Positions 1-7,494 of a stretch of 64,000 nt of DNA are shown one piece after another; within the stretch, counting starts at the first letter, position 1, and each line of letters begins with the position of its first letter. The position numbers were made by a program, and so were the translations under genes. Below the pieces are notes generated by a model. It had not been told where the DNA came from and searched no databases. It saw only the letters and a list, made by a program, of their open reading frames with translations. This DNA is from Planococcus donghaensis (lineage in GTDB: Bacteria; Bacillota; Bacilli; Bacillales_A; Planococcaceae): assembly GCF_001687665.2 (NCBI RefSeq), contig NZ_CP016543.2, positions 1,984,001 through 2,048,000 on the forward strand, in the 5' to 3' direction.

Positions 1-13
1 TTCTTTCATTCTA

Positions 14-646
14 CTATTCGTCTTCTGCAATATCCAATACTCGGAAGCCTGATTTCTCAAGTTCTTTAACAAAACGATTAATATTATCTTTTTTCTCAAC
101 CTTTAATACAATACGTCGAACCATTTTATTTGTTTCATCAAAAGTAACTAAGGAAATTACAGATTCTTTGTATTTCTCAATTATTTCTCCTAGTCGACCA
201 ATTCGACCTTCTGACTCTACTGAAGTAAAAGTAATTCGGTATCCTGGTTTATCAATCCCAAATGCACTTTGCAATTGGTTAACGATGTCAAAGCGAGTAA
301 CAATTCCTAAAAATTGATCATTTTCAACTACTGCAATAATAGGAAAATCATTTAGTTCTACTAATGCTTTTTCGTAAACATCATTTATCGTTAAGTAAAC
401 ATCTTGGTTAACAATTACATCAGCCACTTTAGTTGTGCTAACAAACTCTTCTTTCGTTTTTCCTGAATAGAAAAATGCACGATAGGCATGATACCAAGTA
501 AAAATTCCTTTGTATTCCGTTCCGTCTACTACAGGTAAAGCATCGATTGTGTGTTTTTCCAACAAATCGAAACCAACTTTTACTGAATCCTCTAATTTCA
601 CTGTATAACATTTCTCTCTTTTTACCATTACGCTTTTAACAAACAT
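14..646 (-). CDS. CBS-domain protein with C-terminal ACT-like domain
   Basis: This 210-residue soluble protein carries two CBS motifs in roughly the first 130 residues; each contains the typical 'PVVD..Y.GI.T' or 'PII.VV.....GIVT' strand-turn. A C-terminal part from about residue 138 resembles an ACT-type regulatory fold. CBS pairs usually bind adenosine nucleotides and ACT domains small ligands, so a ligand-sensing role is inferred; no catalytic domain is visible. The architecture recalls the AcuB family, but no acetoin-utilisation genes lie nearby, so no symbol is given. The ATG at 646 follows a purine-rich GTGGGG stretch. It is transcribed in the same direction as the LysM gene upstream. 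Confidence 0.75.
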   Translation of the reverse strand: MFVKSVMVKREKCYTVKLEDSVKVGFDLLEKHTIDALPVVDGTEYKGIFTWYHAYRAFFYSGKTKEEFVSTTKVADVIVNQDVYLTINDVYEKALVELNDFPIIAVVENDQFLGIVTRFDIVNQLQSAFGIDKPGYRITFTSVESEGRIGRLGEIIEKYKESVISLVTFDETNKMVRRIVLKVEKKDNINRFVKELEKSGFRVLDIAEDE

Positions 647-704
647 TCATTCGCCCCACTTTCTACTTTTCAAAACACCCGCATCTAGTTTATCAGGCTC
701 AGGT

Positions 705-1433
705 CTAAGGTAATGTTAAGCTTTGCCCTGGGCTAATGCTATTTGATCCTAAACCATTGGCTTGTTTAATTTTTTCTACAGCCGCAGCTGCTCCTGCTGC
801 CCCGTAATTATTAACAGCGATTCGATATAATGTTTCTCCAGGTTGCACCACATAAGTTTTGCCTGAAGCACTTGGCACTTCTTCTTTTTTATCAGCTTCT
901 TCTTTTGCTTTTGCATCGGCTTCCGCTTTTGCTTTTGCATCCGCTTCTTTTTTAGCTTGAGCATCGGCTTCCGCTTTCGCATCTGCTTCTTCTTTTGCTT
1001 TTGCATCCGCTTTTGCTTGTTCATCGGATTTCTCTTTTTCAGCTTTTGCTTCAGCATCTGCTTTTGCTTTTTCAGCTTTTGCTTCAGCATCTGCTTTTGC
1101 TTTTTCCGCTTCTGCCTTTTCTTTTTCTTCTTTTTCGGCAGCAGCAATGGCAGCACTAGAAGGCTGGGAATTCATTTCGAAACTCACTTCATTTTCTGTA
1201 GGTTTGGCTGTCAATGAATCGTCGGGTTCAAAAAAGAAAGCTACATAAATCAACAAAGAAACTGGTATTAATATAAAGATAAAAAATAACGCAGGCATCA
1301 AAAGACTTTTGCTTTTTTTAGCTTTAGGCTTTTGGGCTTGTCTTTGAGCTGCTCTAGACAACGCTGATTTATCGTCTACTGAAATTTCTTGCCGATTCTT
1401 CTCAATCGACTCATGATAACTATGATTCCCCAT
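705..1433 (-). CDS. ypbE: Membrane-anchored LysM-domain protein, YpbE-like
   Basis: The 242-residue product has a basic N-terminal cytoplasmic part, one membrane segment at about residues 44-67, a long low-complexity stretch of Ala, Lys, Glu and Asp repeats (about residues 95-185) and a C-terminal LysM domain with the typical 'YVVQPGETLYRIA' start. LysM binds N-acetylglucosamine polymers, so the protein probably reaches from the membrane to peptidoglycan across a charged helical stalk. It lies upstream-adjacent to recS and ypbB as in B. subtilis, which supports the YpbE assignment. The repeats use a few near-identical codon blocks that could expand or contract. A Lys-rich reading of the other frame is an artefact of them. 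Confidence 0.8.
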   Translation of the reverse strand: MGNHSYHESIEKNRQEISVDDKSALSRAAQRQAQKPKAKKSKSLLMPALFFIFILIPVSLLIYVAFFFEPDDSLTAKPTENEVSFEMNSQPSSAAIAAAEKEEKEKAEAEKAKADAEAKAEKAKADAEAKAEKEKSDEQAKADAKAKEEADAKAEADAQAKKEADAKAKAEADAKAKEEADKKEEVPSASGKTYVVQPGETLYRIAVNNYGAAGAAAAVEKIKQANGLGSNSISPGQSLTLP

Positions 1434-1512
1434 ACATGACTACCCCTATCTGTACTAATATATCTATTATGACGAAAAAAGGCTCATTTGTAAATGACAG
1501 TTAATGAAATCC

Positions 1513-2940
1513 TTATATAGGTAATATTACACTTAAACGATCTTGCCAATCAAGCGGTATTGCCTTTTTTTCAGAATAAGAATACGCCTCAAACACACTA
1601 TAATCAATTCCATCATTCACACAACAATTGTCAGGCTTGGTTATAAGTTCCTGATCAAATGAACCGATAATATAACGACGCAAACAACCGTCTCGTGAAA
1701 TCAACTCACGAATTTTCGATGCTTGCTGCCATTTACCTTTTCTTAGCAGTTCTATTTGATTTGTGACACCCTCTAGTGGTAACTTCGTCATCCAGTAAGC
1801 GATGACACGAAACGCTGTTTCTCTTACAATTCCTTGATCGATTAAATGTGTTGCTGATGGTCCATTATTAAATACTGCTTCTATTTCATGTTGGGTGGGT
1901 AAATCATCCATCACTAAACTTTCAAGCAAGGCTTCATCTCCTCGGGCATAAAGAAGCGTGGCTAAAGCAGGAAGACCATCTCTTCCCGCTCTTCCCACTT
2001 CCTGTACATACCCTTCAATGGAAGTTGGCACTTGAAAATGGATAACTTGTCGAATATTCGGAATGTGGACACCCATACCAAAAGCATTGGTTGAACAAAT
2101 CCACTCGACTTCCCCATTTTGAAATTGCTGTTGAATGAAAACTCGATCCTGATGTTCCATGCCTCCATGGTAATACGCAGATGAAATGCCTTGTTCTGTT
2201 AAAAGCATAGATAACTCTTGGGACTTTTTTCTAGTTCCGGCATAAATAATTCCAGGACCTTTAAACTTCTGAATAAATGTTTTTAAAAACTCGAGCTTTT
2301 CACCACTATCTTCAAATTTTTTAATATCGTAGACAATATTTTTTCTGTCCATCGGATGGCTATACACATAAGGTTTGATAAGTGCTAAATACTCTTTTAT
2401 TTCTTCAGTAACTTTGTCAGTAGCAGTGGCGGTTAATGCCAAAACTTGTGGAAATTTTAAAATTGGCAATATTTCAGAGATCCGTAAATAATCTGGCCTA
2501 AAATCGAATCCCCATTGAGAAATACAATGTGCTTCGTCAGCTACTAATAAAGAAACTCGTATTTCTCGTAATTTTTTTTTAATAAACGACTGAACTAACA
2601 TTTCCGGAGATATAAATATAAATTTATAAGAGCTAAGGTTGGTCATAATTCGGTCTTTGTCTTCTGGTTTTAAAAAAGAGTTAATGGCCACAACTGACTT
2701 TTCGCCCATTTTTTTTAGTTGCGCTACTTGGTCTTGCATTAAGGAAAGTAAAGGCGAAACAATCAAGACACTATCCGGCAAAATTTTCGCTGGCAATTGA
2801 TAACAAATGGATTTTCCCATGCCAGTTGGCAATAACGCAATTACGTCTTCCCCAGCTATTACTTGTTCAATAATTTCTTTTTGCCCTGGTCGAAAAGAAG
2901 AAAAACCGTAAGTTGAATATAGTAACTCCTCCAAATTCAT
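1513..2940 (-). CDS. recS: RecQ-family ATP-dependent DNA helicase RecS
   Basis: A superfamily 2 helicase of 475 residues. Visible motifs are Walker A 'PTGMGKS' near residue 40, the DEAH box 'DEAHCISQWG' near 135, motif III 'ALTATAT', and motifs V/VI with 'QEVGRAGRDG' near 315. The C-terminal third holds several cysteines (for example 'DNCC') as in a RecQ zinc-binding region, but there is no HRDC domain, matching the short RecS/YpbC paralogue rather than RecQ proper. It unwinds DNA with 3'-5' polarity in replication-fork repair (family knowledge). Its ATG overlaps the ypbB stop codon (ATGA), so the two are translationally coupled. Confidence 0.9.
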   Translation of the reverse strand: MNLEELLYSTYGFSSFRPGQKEIIEQVIAGEDVIALLPTGMGKSICYQLPAKILPDSVLIVSPLLSLMQDQVAQLKKMGEKSVVAINSFLKPEDKDRIMTNLSSYKFIFISPEMLVQSFIKKKLREIRVSLLVADEAHCISQWGFDFRPDYLRISEILPILKFPQVLALTATATDKVTEEIKEYLALIKPYVYSHPMDRKNIVYDIKKFEDSGEKLEFLKTFIQKFKGPGIIYAGTRKKSQELSMLLTEQGISSAYYHGGMEHQDRVFIQQQFQNGEVEWICSTNAFGMGVHIPNIRQVIHFQVPTSIEGYVQEVGRAGRDGLPALATLLYARGDEALLESLVMDDLPTQHEIEAVFNNGPSATHLIDQGIVRETAFRVIAYWMTKLPLEGVTNQIELLRKGKWQQASKIRELISRDGCLRRYIIGSFDQELITKPDNCCVNDGIDYSVFEAYSYSEKKAIPLDWQDRLSVILPI

Positions 2941-3962
2941 TGATTTTCCTCCTTAATCGATAACGCAAGGCGTATTTGAAAATAGCTCGCATCGGGTAAA
3001 TGCTCTTTAATGTCTCGCAACCTTTTCGACTGCTGGCGTCGACTTTCGCTAATGATTGCTTTATACAGTTCTTGACTCATAAATGATTGAAAATTAAAAT
3101 ACGGGTCATTCATGGCAAGCTCAACCACATGATCTTCAATCGTACTGGTTTTCAACTGACGTAATGAAGCAATTTGTTCTAAAGAAAAACCTCTTTCAAA
3201 TAGTTTTTCAGTACGTTGTGCAGTTGCTGTTAACGAAGACTGCTGGATAACGCCTTCCATCAAGCCCAGAAGTAACGGGGATTTAGATTTTTCTATTTCT
3301 GCCATCCAGCCATGTAGGGCTTCTGCCATCATCAATTGTACGTCTAACACAGTTAGTTTCTTAGACGTCGCCATTTGTTGCCACGTTAAACCACTCAAAC
3401 CAAAGCCTGTTAAGCGTTCCGTAATGATCAATTTATGTGTTTCAGAAATATTCGAATCGGTTAAAGTAGTGATGAGTTCTTTTTTAAATGCCTGGACTAT
3501 TGCTAGATCACGAAAGTGAATCTGCTGTAAATAGTTTTTGACCCATATTTGTATATCTTCGTTATTAACAATCGGGTCAAAAGTTTTTACGGATTGACTC
3601 ACATGGGATAAAGTTTGAACAATTAGTGACAATCGATTGAAAAAGAGATTTTCATTGCCACGGTATTTCCAGCCATTCAAGGGGGAGTCGGCAACATTTG
3701 CATTTAACGCTTTTTCAGTAAGTTCGATTACCTGTTCATTAGCTCGTAAATACCCTTGCGAAAATAAGCTCTGAACCACATGGTCATAGGCTTTCTTATC
3801 CAGTTTAGGCAATACGCCAAAATAAGGATAAAGGCCAAAATAGCCAATATCCTGTATCGTTTGTCCGGACTTCTTTCCTTTTATTAAATGATAAGGGGAA
3901 GAGATGGTCCGCTGCCGATTAACGGGCTTCATAATGGCCAAAATGAGTTCACTAAATAACAA
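2937..3962 (-). CDS. ypbB: Helix-turn-helix protein YpbB, partner gene of recS
   Basis: A 341-residue protein matching the YpbB family. The N-terminal part contains 'RTISSPYHLIKGKKSGQT', and the C-terminal part from about residue 245 is a helical HTH-like region ('RTEKLFERGFSLEQIASLR') similar to the helicase-and-RNaseD-associated HTH found in RecQ-type proteins. It has no helicase motifs itself. Its coupling to recS suggests it supplies DNA-binding function to that helicase (inference). The chosen start is TTG at 3962 behind an AGGGGGT ribosome-binding site. The gene is divergent from ferredoxin, with about 100 bp between them for both promoters. Confidence 0.82.
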   Translation of the reverse strand: MLFSELILAIMKPVNRQRTISSPYHLIKGKKSGQTIQDIGYFGLYPYFGVLPKLDKKAYDHVVQSLFSQGYLRANEQVIELTEKALNANVADSPLNGWKYRGNENLFFNRLSLIVQTLSHVSQSVKTFDPIVNNEDIQIWVKNYLQQIHFRDLAIVQAFKKELITTLTDSNISETHKLIITERLTGFGLSGLTWQQMATSKKLTVLDVQLMMAEALHGWMAEIEKSKSPLLLGLMEGVIQQSSLTATAQRTEKLFERGFSLEQIASLRQLKTSTIEDHVVELAMNDPYFNFQSFMSQELYKAIISESRRQQSKRLRDIKEHLPDASYFQIRLALSIKEENQ

Positions 3963-4032
3963 GCTTGTACCCCCTAGCGGTTTTAGGTTGAAAAACTACT
4001 CAAACACCTTTAGAATAAATACGATAGTATAA

Positions 4033-4320
<288 letters not shown>

Positions 4321-4329
4321 TTAAAAAAA

Positions 4330-4366
4330 GAAGGCGTTTTGGGAAATCCCAAAACGCCTTCTTTTT
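4330..4366 (+). terminator. Rho-independent terminator of fer
   Basis: A 14-bp inverted repeat (GAAGGCGTTTTGGG / CCCAAAACGCCTTC) with a 4-base loop is followed by TTTTT. It begins nine bases after the ferredoxin stop codon. Confidence 0.93.
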
Positions 4367-4371
4367 ATGTA

Positions 4372-4775
4372 TGCCTGTCAGAGCTGACCAGGCAACTTAC
4401 GCTTTTCTTTGTCTAGACTCCACCAGCCAGATTCTAGGGTCATAACTCACTCTGGCTGTGCGGCTATAAACACGCCGCTTCGCCAGAGCGTTTTATGCCC
4501 GTCGAATCTACACGGCTAGTTACGCTTTTCTTTGTCTAGACTCCAGTGCCTAGCTCTTCGGGACATAAGTTAACCCAACAGAGTGGCAAAGAACGCCACA
4601 CTGCTGGGTCTCCTTATGGCTGTCAGAGCTGACCAGGCACTTACGCTTTTCTTTGTCTAGACTCCACTAGCCAGATTCTAGGGTCATAACTCACTCTGGC
4701 TGTGCGGCTATAAACACGCCGCTTCGCCAGAGCGTTTTATGCCCGTCGAATCTACACGGCTAGTTACGCTTTTCT
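4372..4775. repeat. Tandem array of ~120-bp palindromic intergenic repeats
   Basis: Two almost identical 123-bp units (4397-4519 and 4641-4763) flank a related 121-bp unit (4520-4640), with a partial unit end at 4373-4396. Each full unit begins with TTACGCTTTTCTTTGTCTAG on the plus strand and contains long internal inverted repeats such as GCCAGA..TCTGGC and GTGGC..GCCAC. Read on the minus strand, units begin AGAAAAGCG, the same opening as partial or complete copies near 14.4, 41.7, 48.4, 51.8 and 61.7 kb. No protein is encoded. The strong self-complementarity implies a folded RNA or DNA element. The array fills the whole space between the fer terminator and ribU. Confidence 0.88.
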
Positions 4776-4782
4776 ATATCAT

Positions 4783-5364
4783 TTATGATAAATAGTAGGT
4801 TCTTTGTTTTTCGATCCATGTGTGCATGCTACTGAACATAAGCAAGACTACTGCGGTTAAAAGAACACCTTTGATTATGTTAAAAGGGAGTATTCCTAAA
4901 ACAATCATTCCGAATAATGCGTCACCAGTTGTTGGTGGCATGTTAAGGAAATAGGTGTACATCGGTAGGAAAACAAAATAATTTAAAATACTCATACCGA
5001 TTGCCATCGACAATGTTCCGATCGTTAATCCAAAAGCCATACCTTTTTTAGTTGCCACTTTTTGATAGATAAAATAAACTGGCAAAATAAATAACAAGCT
5101 TGTTACGAAATTTGCCATATGGCCAACTGGAACTCCTGTTGGACTACCTGCAAACAACCAATCTAACACGTTTTTAAAGAAAGCTACTAAAATCCCTGCA
5201 ACTGGCCCCATTGTAACAGCGGCGATTAAAGCAGGTACATCACTAAAATCTACTTTCAAAAAAGCAGGAAGTGCAGGTAGTGGAAAGTTAAAAAGCATCA
5301 ATATAAAAGAAATACTGCTTAACATCCCAATCGCGATCATTGTTTGTAACTTTTTGTTCTTCAT
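4783..5364 (-). CDS. ribU: Riboflavin ECF transporter substrate-binding component RibU
   Basis: A 193-residue integral membrane protein with about six hydrophobic segments and the ECF S-component N-terminal character ('MKNKKLQTMIAIGMLSS'). It matches RibU (YpaA), which binds riboflavin and works with the shared EcfAA'T energising module, not encoded here. The start at ATG 5364 is preceded by AAGGAGAG; an in-frame start 17 codons upstream lacks such a site and would lie within the leader. The FMN riboswitch and an attenuator hairpin lie directly upstream, which independently supports riboflavin transport. Confidence 0.94.
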   Translation of the reverse strand: MKNKKLQTMIAIGMLSSISFILMLFNFPLPALPAFLKVDFSDVPALIAAVTMGPVAGILVAFFKNVLDWLFAGSPTGVPVGHMANFVTSLLFILPVYFIYQKVATKKGMAFGLTIGTLSMAIGMSILNYFVFLPMYTYFLNMPPTTGDALFGMIVLGILPFNIIKGVLLTAVVLLMFSSMHTWIEKQRTYYLS

Positions 5365-5421
5365 ATTCCTCTCTCCTTGTCGTGATTCACCAGAAGAAAG
5401 GTTTAGACTCCGCATTTACAT

Positions 5422-5453
5422 ATAAAAACCCTTAAGTAATAAATACTTAAGGG
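5422..5453 (-). terminator. Attenuator terminator between FMN riboswitch and ribU
   Basis: On the minus strand CCCTTAAGT and ACTTAAGGG form a 9-bp hairpin followed by TTTTTAT. It lies between the riboswitch aptamer and the ribU ribosome-binding site, the expected place for FMN-dependent premature termination. Confidence 0.88.
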
Positions 5454-5506
5454 AGAAAAGGCACACTTAAAAGCGTTCCGTCTACATGTAAACGACAAAC
5501 GTCCGC

Positions 5507-5637
5507 ACCTTCACCTTCTCCCATCCAGACTATACTGTCGGCTTTGGAATCTCACCAAATCCTGCGTTTTACGGCTCGCGGGCTTATGAACAGAGTTCAA
5601 TTACCGCCGGTAGGGAATTGCACCCTGCCCCGAAGAT
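5507..5637 (-). ncRNA. FMN riboswitch (RFN element)
   Basis: The minus strand carries the conserved RFN segments in order: ATCTTCGGGGCAGGGTG, AATTCCCTACCGGCGGT, AGCCCGCGAGC, GGATTTGGTGAGATTCC, AAAGCCGACAGT and GGATGGGAGAAGGTGA. The terminal stem pairs TCTTCGG-side bases with the closing GAAGG side. FMN binding is known to favour formation of the downstream terminator and so repress transport or synthesis genes. Here it controls ribU. Confidence 0.97.
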
Positions 5638-5639
5638 GA

Positions 5640-5700
5640 ATCGATATTTTGTTATGCCCTAATATTAGTATAAAAAAGAAAGGTTGTAAACAAATTTGTT
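5640..5700 (-). promoter_or_regulatory. Candidate promoter of the riboswitch-ribU transcript
   Basis: The minus strand reads TTTACA, 17 bases, TAATAT just upstream of the aptamer. An alternative reading is TTGTTT, 17 bases, TACTAA. Either would start transcription a few bases before the RFN element. The -35 part overlaps the bidirectional hairpin that ends the sigX-rsiX operon. Confidence 0.5.
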
Positions 5701-5715
5701 TACAACCTTTCTTTT
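5672..5715 (-). terminator. Terminator of the sigX-rsiX operon
   Basis: GAAAGGTTGTAAACA pairs perfectly with TGTTTACAACCTTTC around a short AT-rich loop. On the minus strand it is followed by TTTTTTAT. The stem is also flanked by T residues on the plus strand. Confidence 0.9.
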
Positions 5716-5717
5716 GT

Positions 5718-6926
5718 TTAGGGTAATGGCCAAGGTAACAAATTAGGTGCTACTGGAATTGGTATAGGCTCACTAAAATTAAAACCGTTCCAATTCTCTT
5801 GCCGCATTCCTTTCACTACTACTTCTTTACCAAAAGCATCAGCTGTCAAAACAAAACTTTCAAGCATACGAACTGCCTCTATTTTGTCTACTGATTCTAG
5901 GTCGACATTGTTCGTAAATTCAATTTGAACAAGTTTATCGGTTTCCGATACTTGGAATTCCCAATCTTGCGGAATTGTAGGTTGATAGATATCGTTCGGA
6001 TTTACAGCAAGTGCCATAATAGCTTTTTCCGCTGAATCAAACGGCATGTCATAGCCGGGTGCAAGGTAAATTTCACCTTGAGTCGTTTGATAAGCATAAT
6101 ATGCGAGATTCTCTACTTCCGGAACAATTTTTTCTAACGGTCCTACTTGAGAAAACTCCGCAGGAGAACCATCTTCATTTGTAACATCAATTTCTGCTAC
6201 ATCATTAAACGTCTCTTTGATGGTATTCATGTATACCCCAATACTGGCTGAGGCCAAATCATATTGATGATCTTGCGGTAGCACATGACGTATACCTGTA
6301 GCCATTTCCTCTAAAGTTCCAACGTACGGGTGATAATTATCAAAACCTAATGCGACTTCATCTAAGTCATCTGCATATTCTTGATACAATTCTAAAGACG
6401 TCGGAATAGAACCTTCAAAAGTTTTTGTAATTTCTTCATTTGGGATCAGAAAAGATACCGGAATAACGAAGGCATTTTCGGTCATGCCTATCGTCATTAA
6501 AGTTTGATCGCCAATCATCTCTTCGTAAACCGCAGTCCGAAATGTTCCGTCTACTTGAGCTGTTGAATATGAATCTGCATTTTCAGCTCCAGATTCTTCA
6601 GCTGCAGGTAATCCTTCTTGCTCTTCTAAACCTTCTTGAGTCTTCATCTCTGCTCCATCGTTCGAGTTATCAGCAGAGCTTTCGCTGTTTTGAGCAGAAT
6701 CATTGCCATTTTGATTGATAATAGAGGAGACCAATAGGCCGACAGCGATAAACGCCAATGCCGCGACAAGAAGCGGCAGCCATCTATTTGGACGCTTTTG
6801 AACCGGCTCTTTTTGAACCAATTGATTATAGACTTTTTCTTTTGGCCGGTTATCCTTTATCGCGGGGAAGTCCTTCAACAAATCTTCGATAGATTCATCG
6901 GTCCATTTGTTATTCGGCATTTTCAT
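5718..6926 (-). CDS. rsiX: Anti-sigma factor RsiX
   Basis: A 402-residue single-pass membrane protein. The N-terminal cytoplasmic part (about 1-48) contains 'WTDESIEDLLKDFPAIKDNRP', the segment shared with B. subtilis RsiX. One membrane helix follows at about 49-70, then a Ser/Asn/Glu-rich linker and a large extracytoplasmic part. The reading frame overlaps the sigX 3' end by 17 bases, as expected for a coupled sigma/anti-sigma pair. RsiX holds SigX inactive at the membrane (known in B. subtilis). The extracellular region probably carries a sensory fold of the GerMN type, but this is not certain from sequence alone. Confidence 0.88.
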   Translation of the reverse strand: MKMPNNKWTDESIEDLLKDFPAIKDNRPKEKVYNQLVQKEPVQKRPNRWLPLLVAALAFIAVGLLVSSIINQNGNDSAQNSESSADNSNDGAEMKTQEGLEEQEGLPAAEESGAENADSYSTAQVDGTFRTAVYEEMIGDQTLMTIGMTENAFVIPVSFLIPNEEITKTFEGSIPTSLELYQEYADDLDEVALGFDNYHPYVGTLEEMATGIRHVLPQDHQYDLASASIGVYMNTIKETFNDVAEIDVTNEDGSPAEFSQVGPLEKIVPEVENLAYYAYQTTQGEIYLAPGYDMPFDSAEKAIMALAVNPNDIYQPTIPQDWEFQVSETDKLVQIEFTNNVDLESVDKIEAVRMLESFVLTADAFGKEVVVKGMRQENWNGFNFSEPIPIPVAPNLLPWPLP

Positions 6927-7443
6927 CTCCCCCTTCCCTAGCTATTAATTTTTCACGCAAAGCTTTAATGGCACGGTGCTGGGTAGTCTTCACTTTCCCT
7001 TCAGTCCACGCTAGTACTTCTGCGGTTTCCGCAATTGACAAGTCCTGAAAAAAACGCATAATTACGACCATTTTTTGATCTCCTGTACAGCTGTCTAATG
7101 CCTTGTATAAAAATATTTTATCTTCGTTTAACAACGAAACTTCTTCTGGAAGTTTTTCTGATGAAACTAACTGCTGTGTTTCCCAATCAAAATATTCCAT
7201 CGAATGTTTTGAGCGAACTGCTGCTTTCCGGAAATGATCAATGGCCACATTTTTCGCAATTGAAAAAAGCCACGTTTTCTCAGAGCTTCTGCCTTCAAAT
7301 CGATCATAAGCGCGAAAAGCACGAATATAAACTTCTTGCATCAAATCTTCTGCTAGGTGCCTGTTTTTCACCAGATAAATTAAAAATTGAAAAACATCTT
7401 GGTGATATGCATCGTACAGCCGGTGGAAAACGGAGTCCTTCAA
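6910..7443 (-). CDS. sigX: ECF RNA polymerase sigma factor SigX
   Basis: A 177-residue ECF sigma factor with region 2 ('RHLAEDLMQEVYIRAF', 'TWLFSIAKNVAIDHFRK') at about 28-95 and region 4 HTH ('DLSIAETAEVLAWTEGKVKTTQHRA') at about 130-165. In B. subtilis SigX controls envelope-charge genes (dlt, pss) and surface modification. Its position immediately after resE and before rsiX is the B. subtilis order. Translation most likely starts at TTG 7443 behind GGAGGGAG. A SigX-type promoter just upstream suggests autoregulation. Confidence 0.92.
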   Translation of the reverse strand: MKDSVFHRLYDAYHQDVFQFLIYLVKNRHLAEDLMQEVYIRAFRAYDRFEGRSSEKTWLFSIAKNVAIDHFRKAAVRSKHSMEYFDWETQQLVSSEKLPEEVSLLNEDKIFLYKALDSCTGDQKMVVIMRFFQDLSIAETAEVLAWTEGKVKTTQHRAIKALREKLIAREGGDENAE

Positions 7444-7468
7444 TATACTCCCTCCGTCCTTTAGATTA

Positions 7469-7494
7469 GTCGTCTTTAAAACTAAAAGGTTACA
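7469..7494 (-). promoter_or_regulatory. SigX-type ECF promoter upstream of sigX
   Basis: On the minus strand TGTAAC is followed after 16 bases by CGAC, matching the -35 TGTAAC and -10 CGWC of B. subtilis SigX promoters (known spacing about 16-17). The -35 box overlaps the resE stop codon. It would give SigX autoregulation independent of res transcription. Confidence 0.7.

Noticed and set aside
776..1217. Lys/Gln-rich and Phe/Cys-rich reading frames inside ypbE
   Set aside because: They are out-of-frame readings of the repetitive Ala-Lys-Glu DNA and have no start context.
4372..4775. CRISPR array
   Set aside because: Units are about 120 bp, strongly palindromic, without variable spacers, and there are no cas genes.
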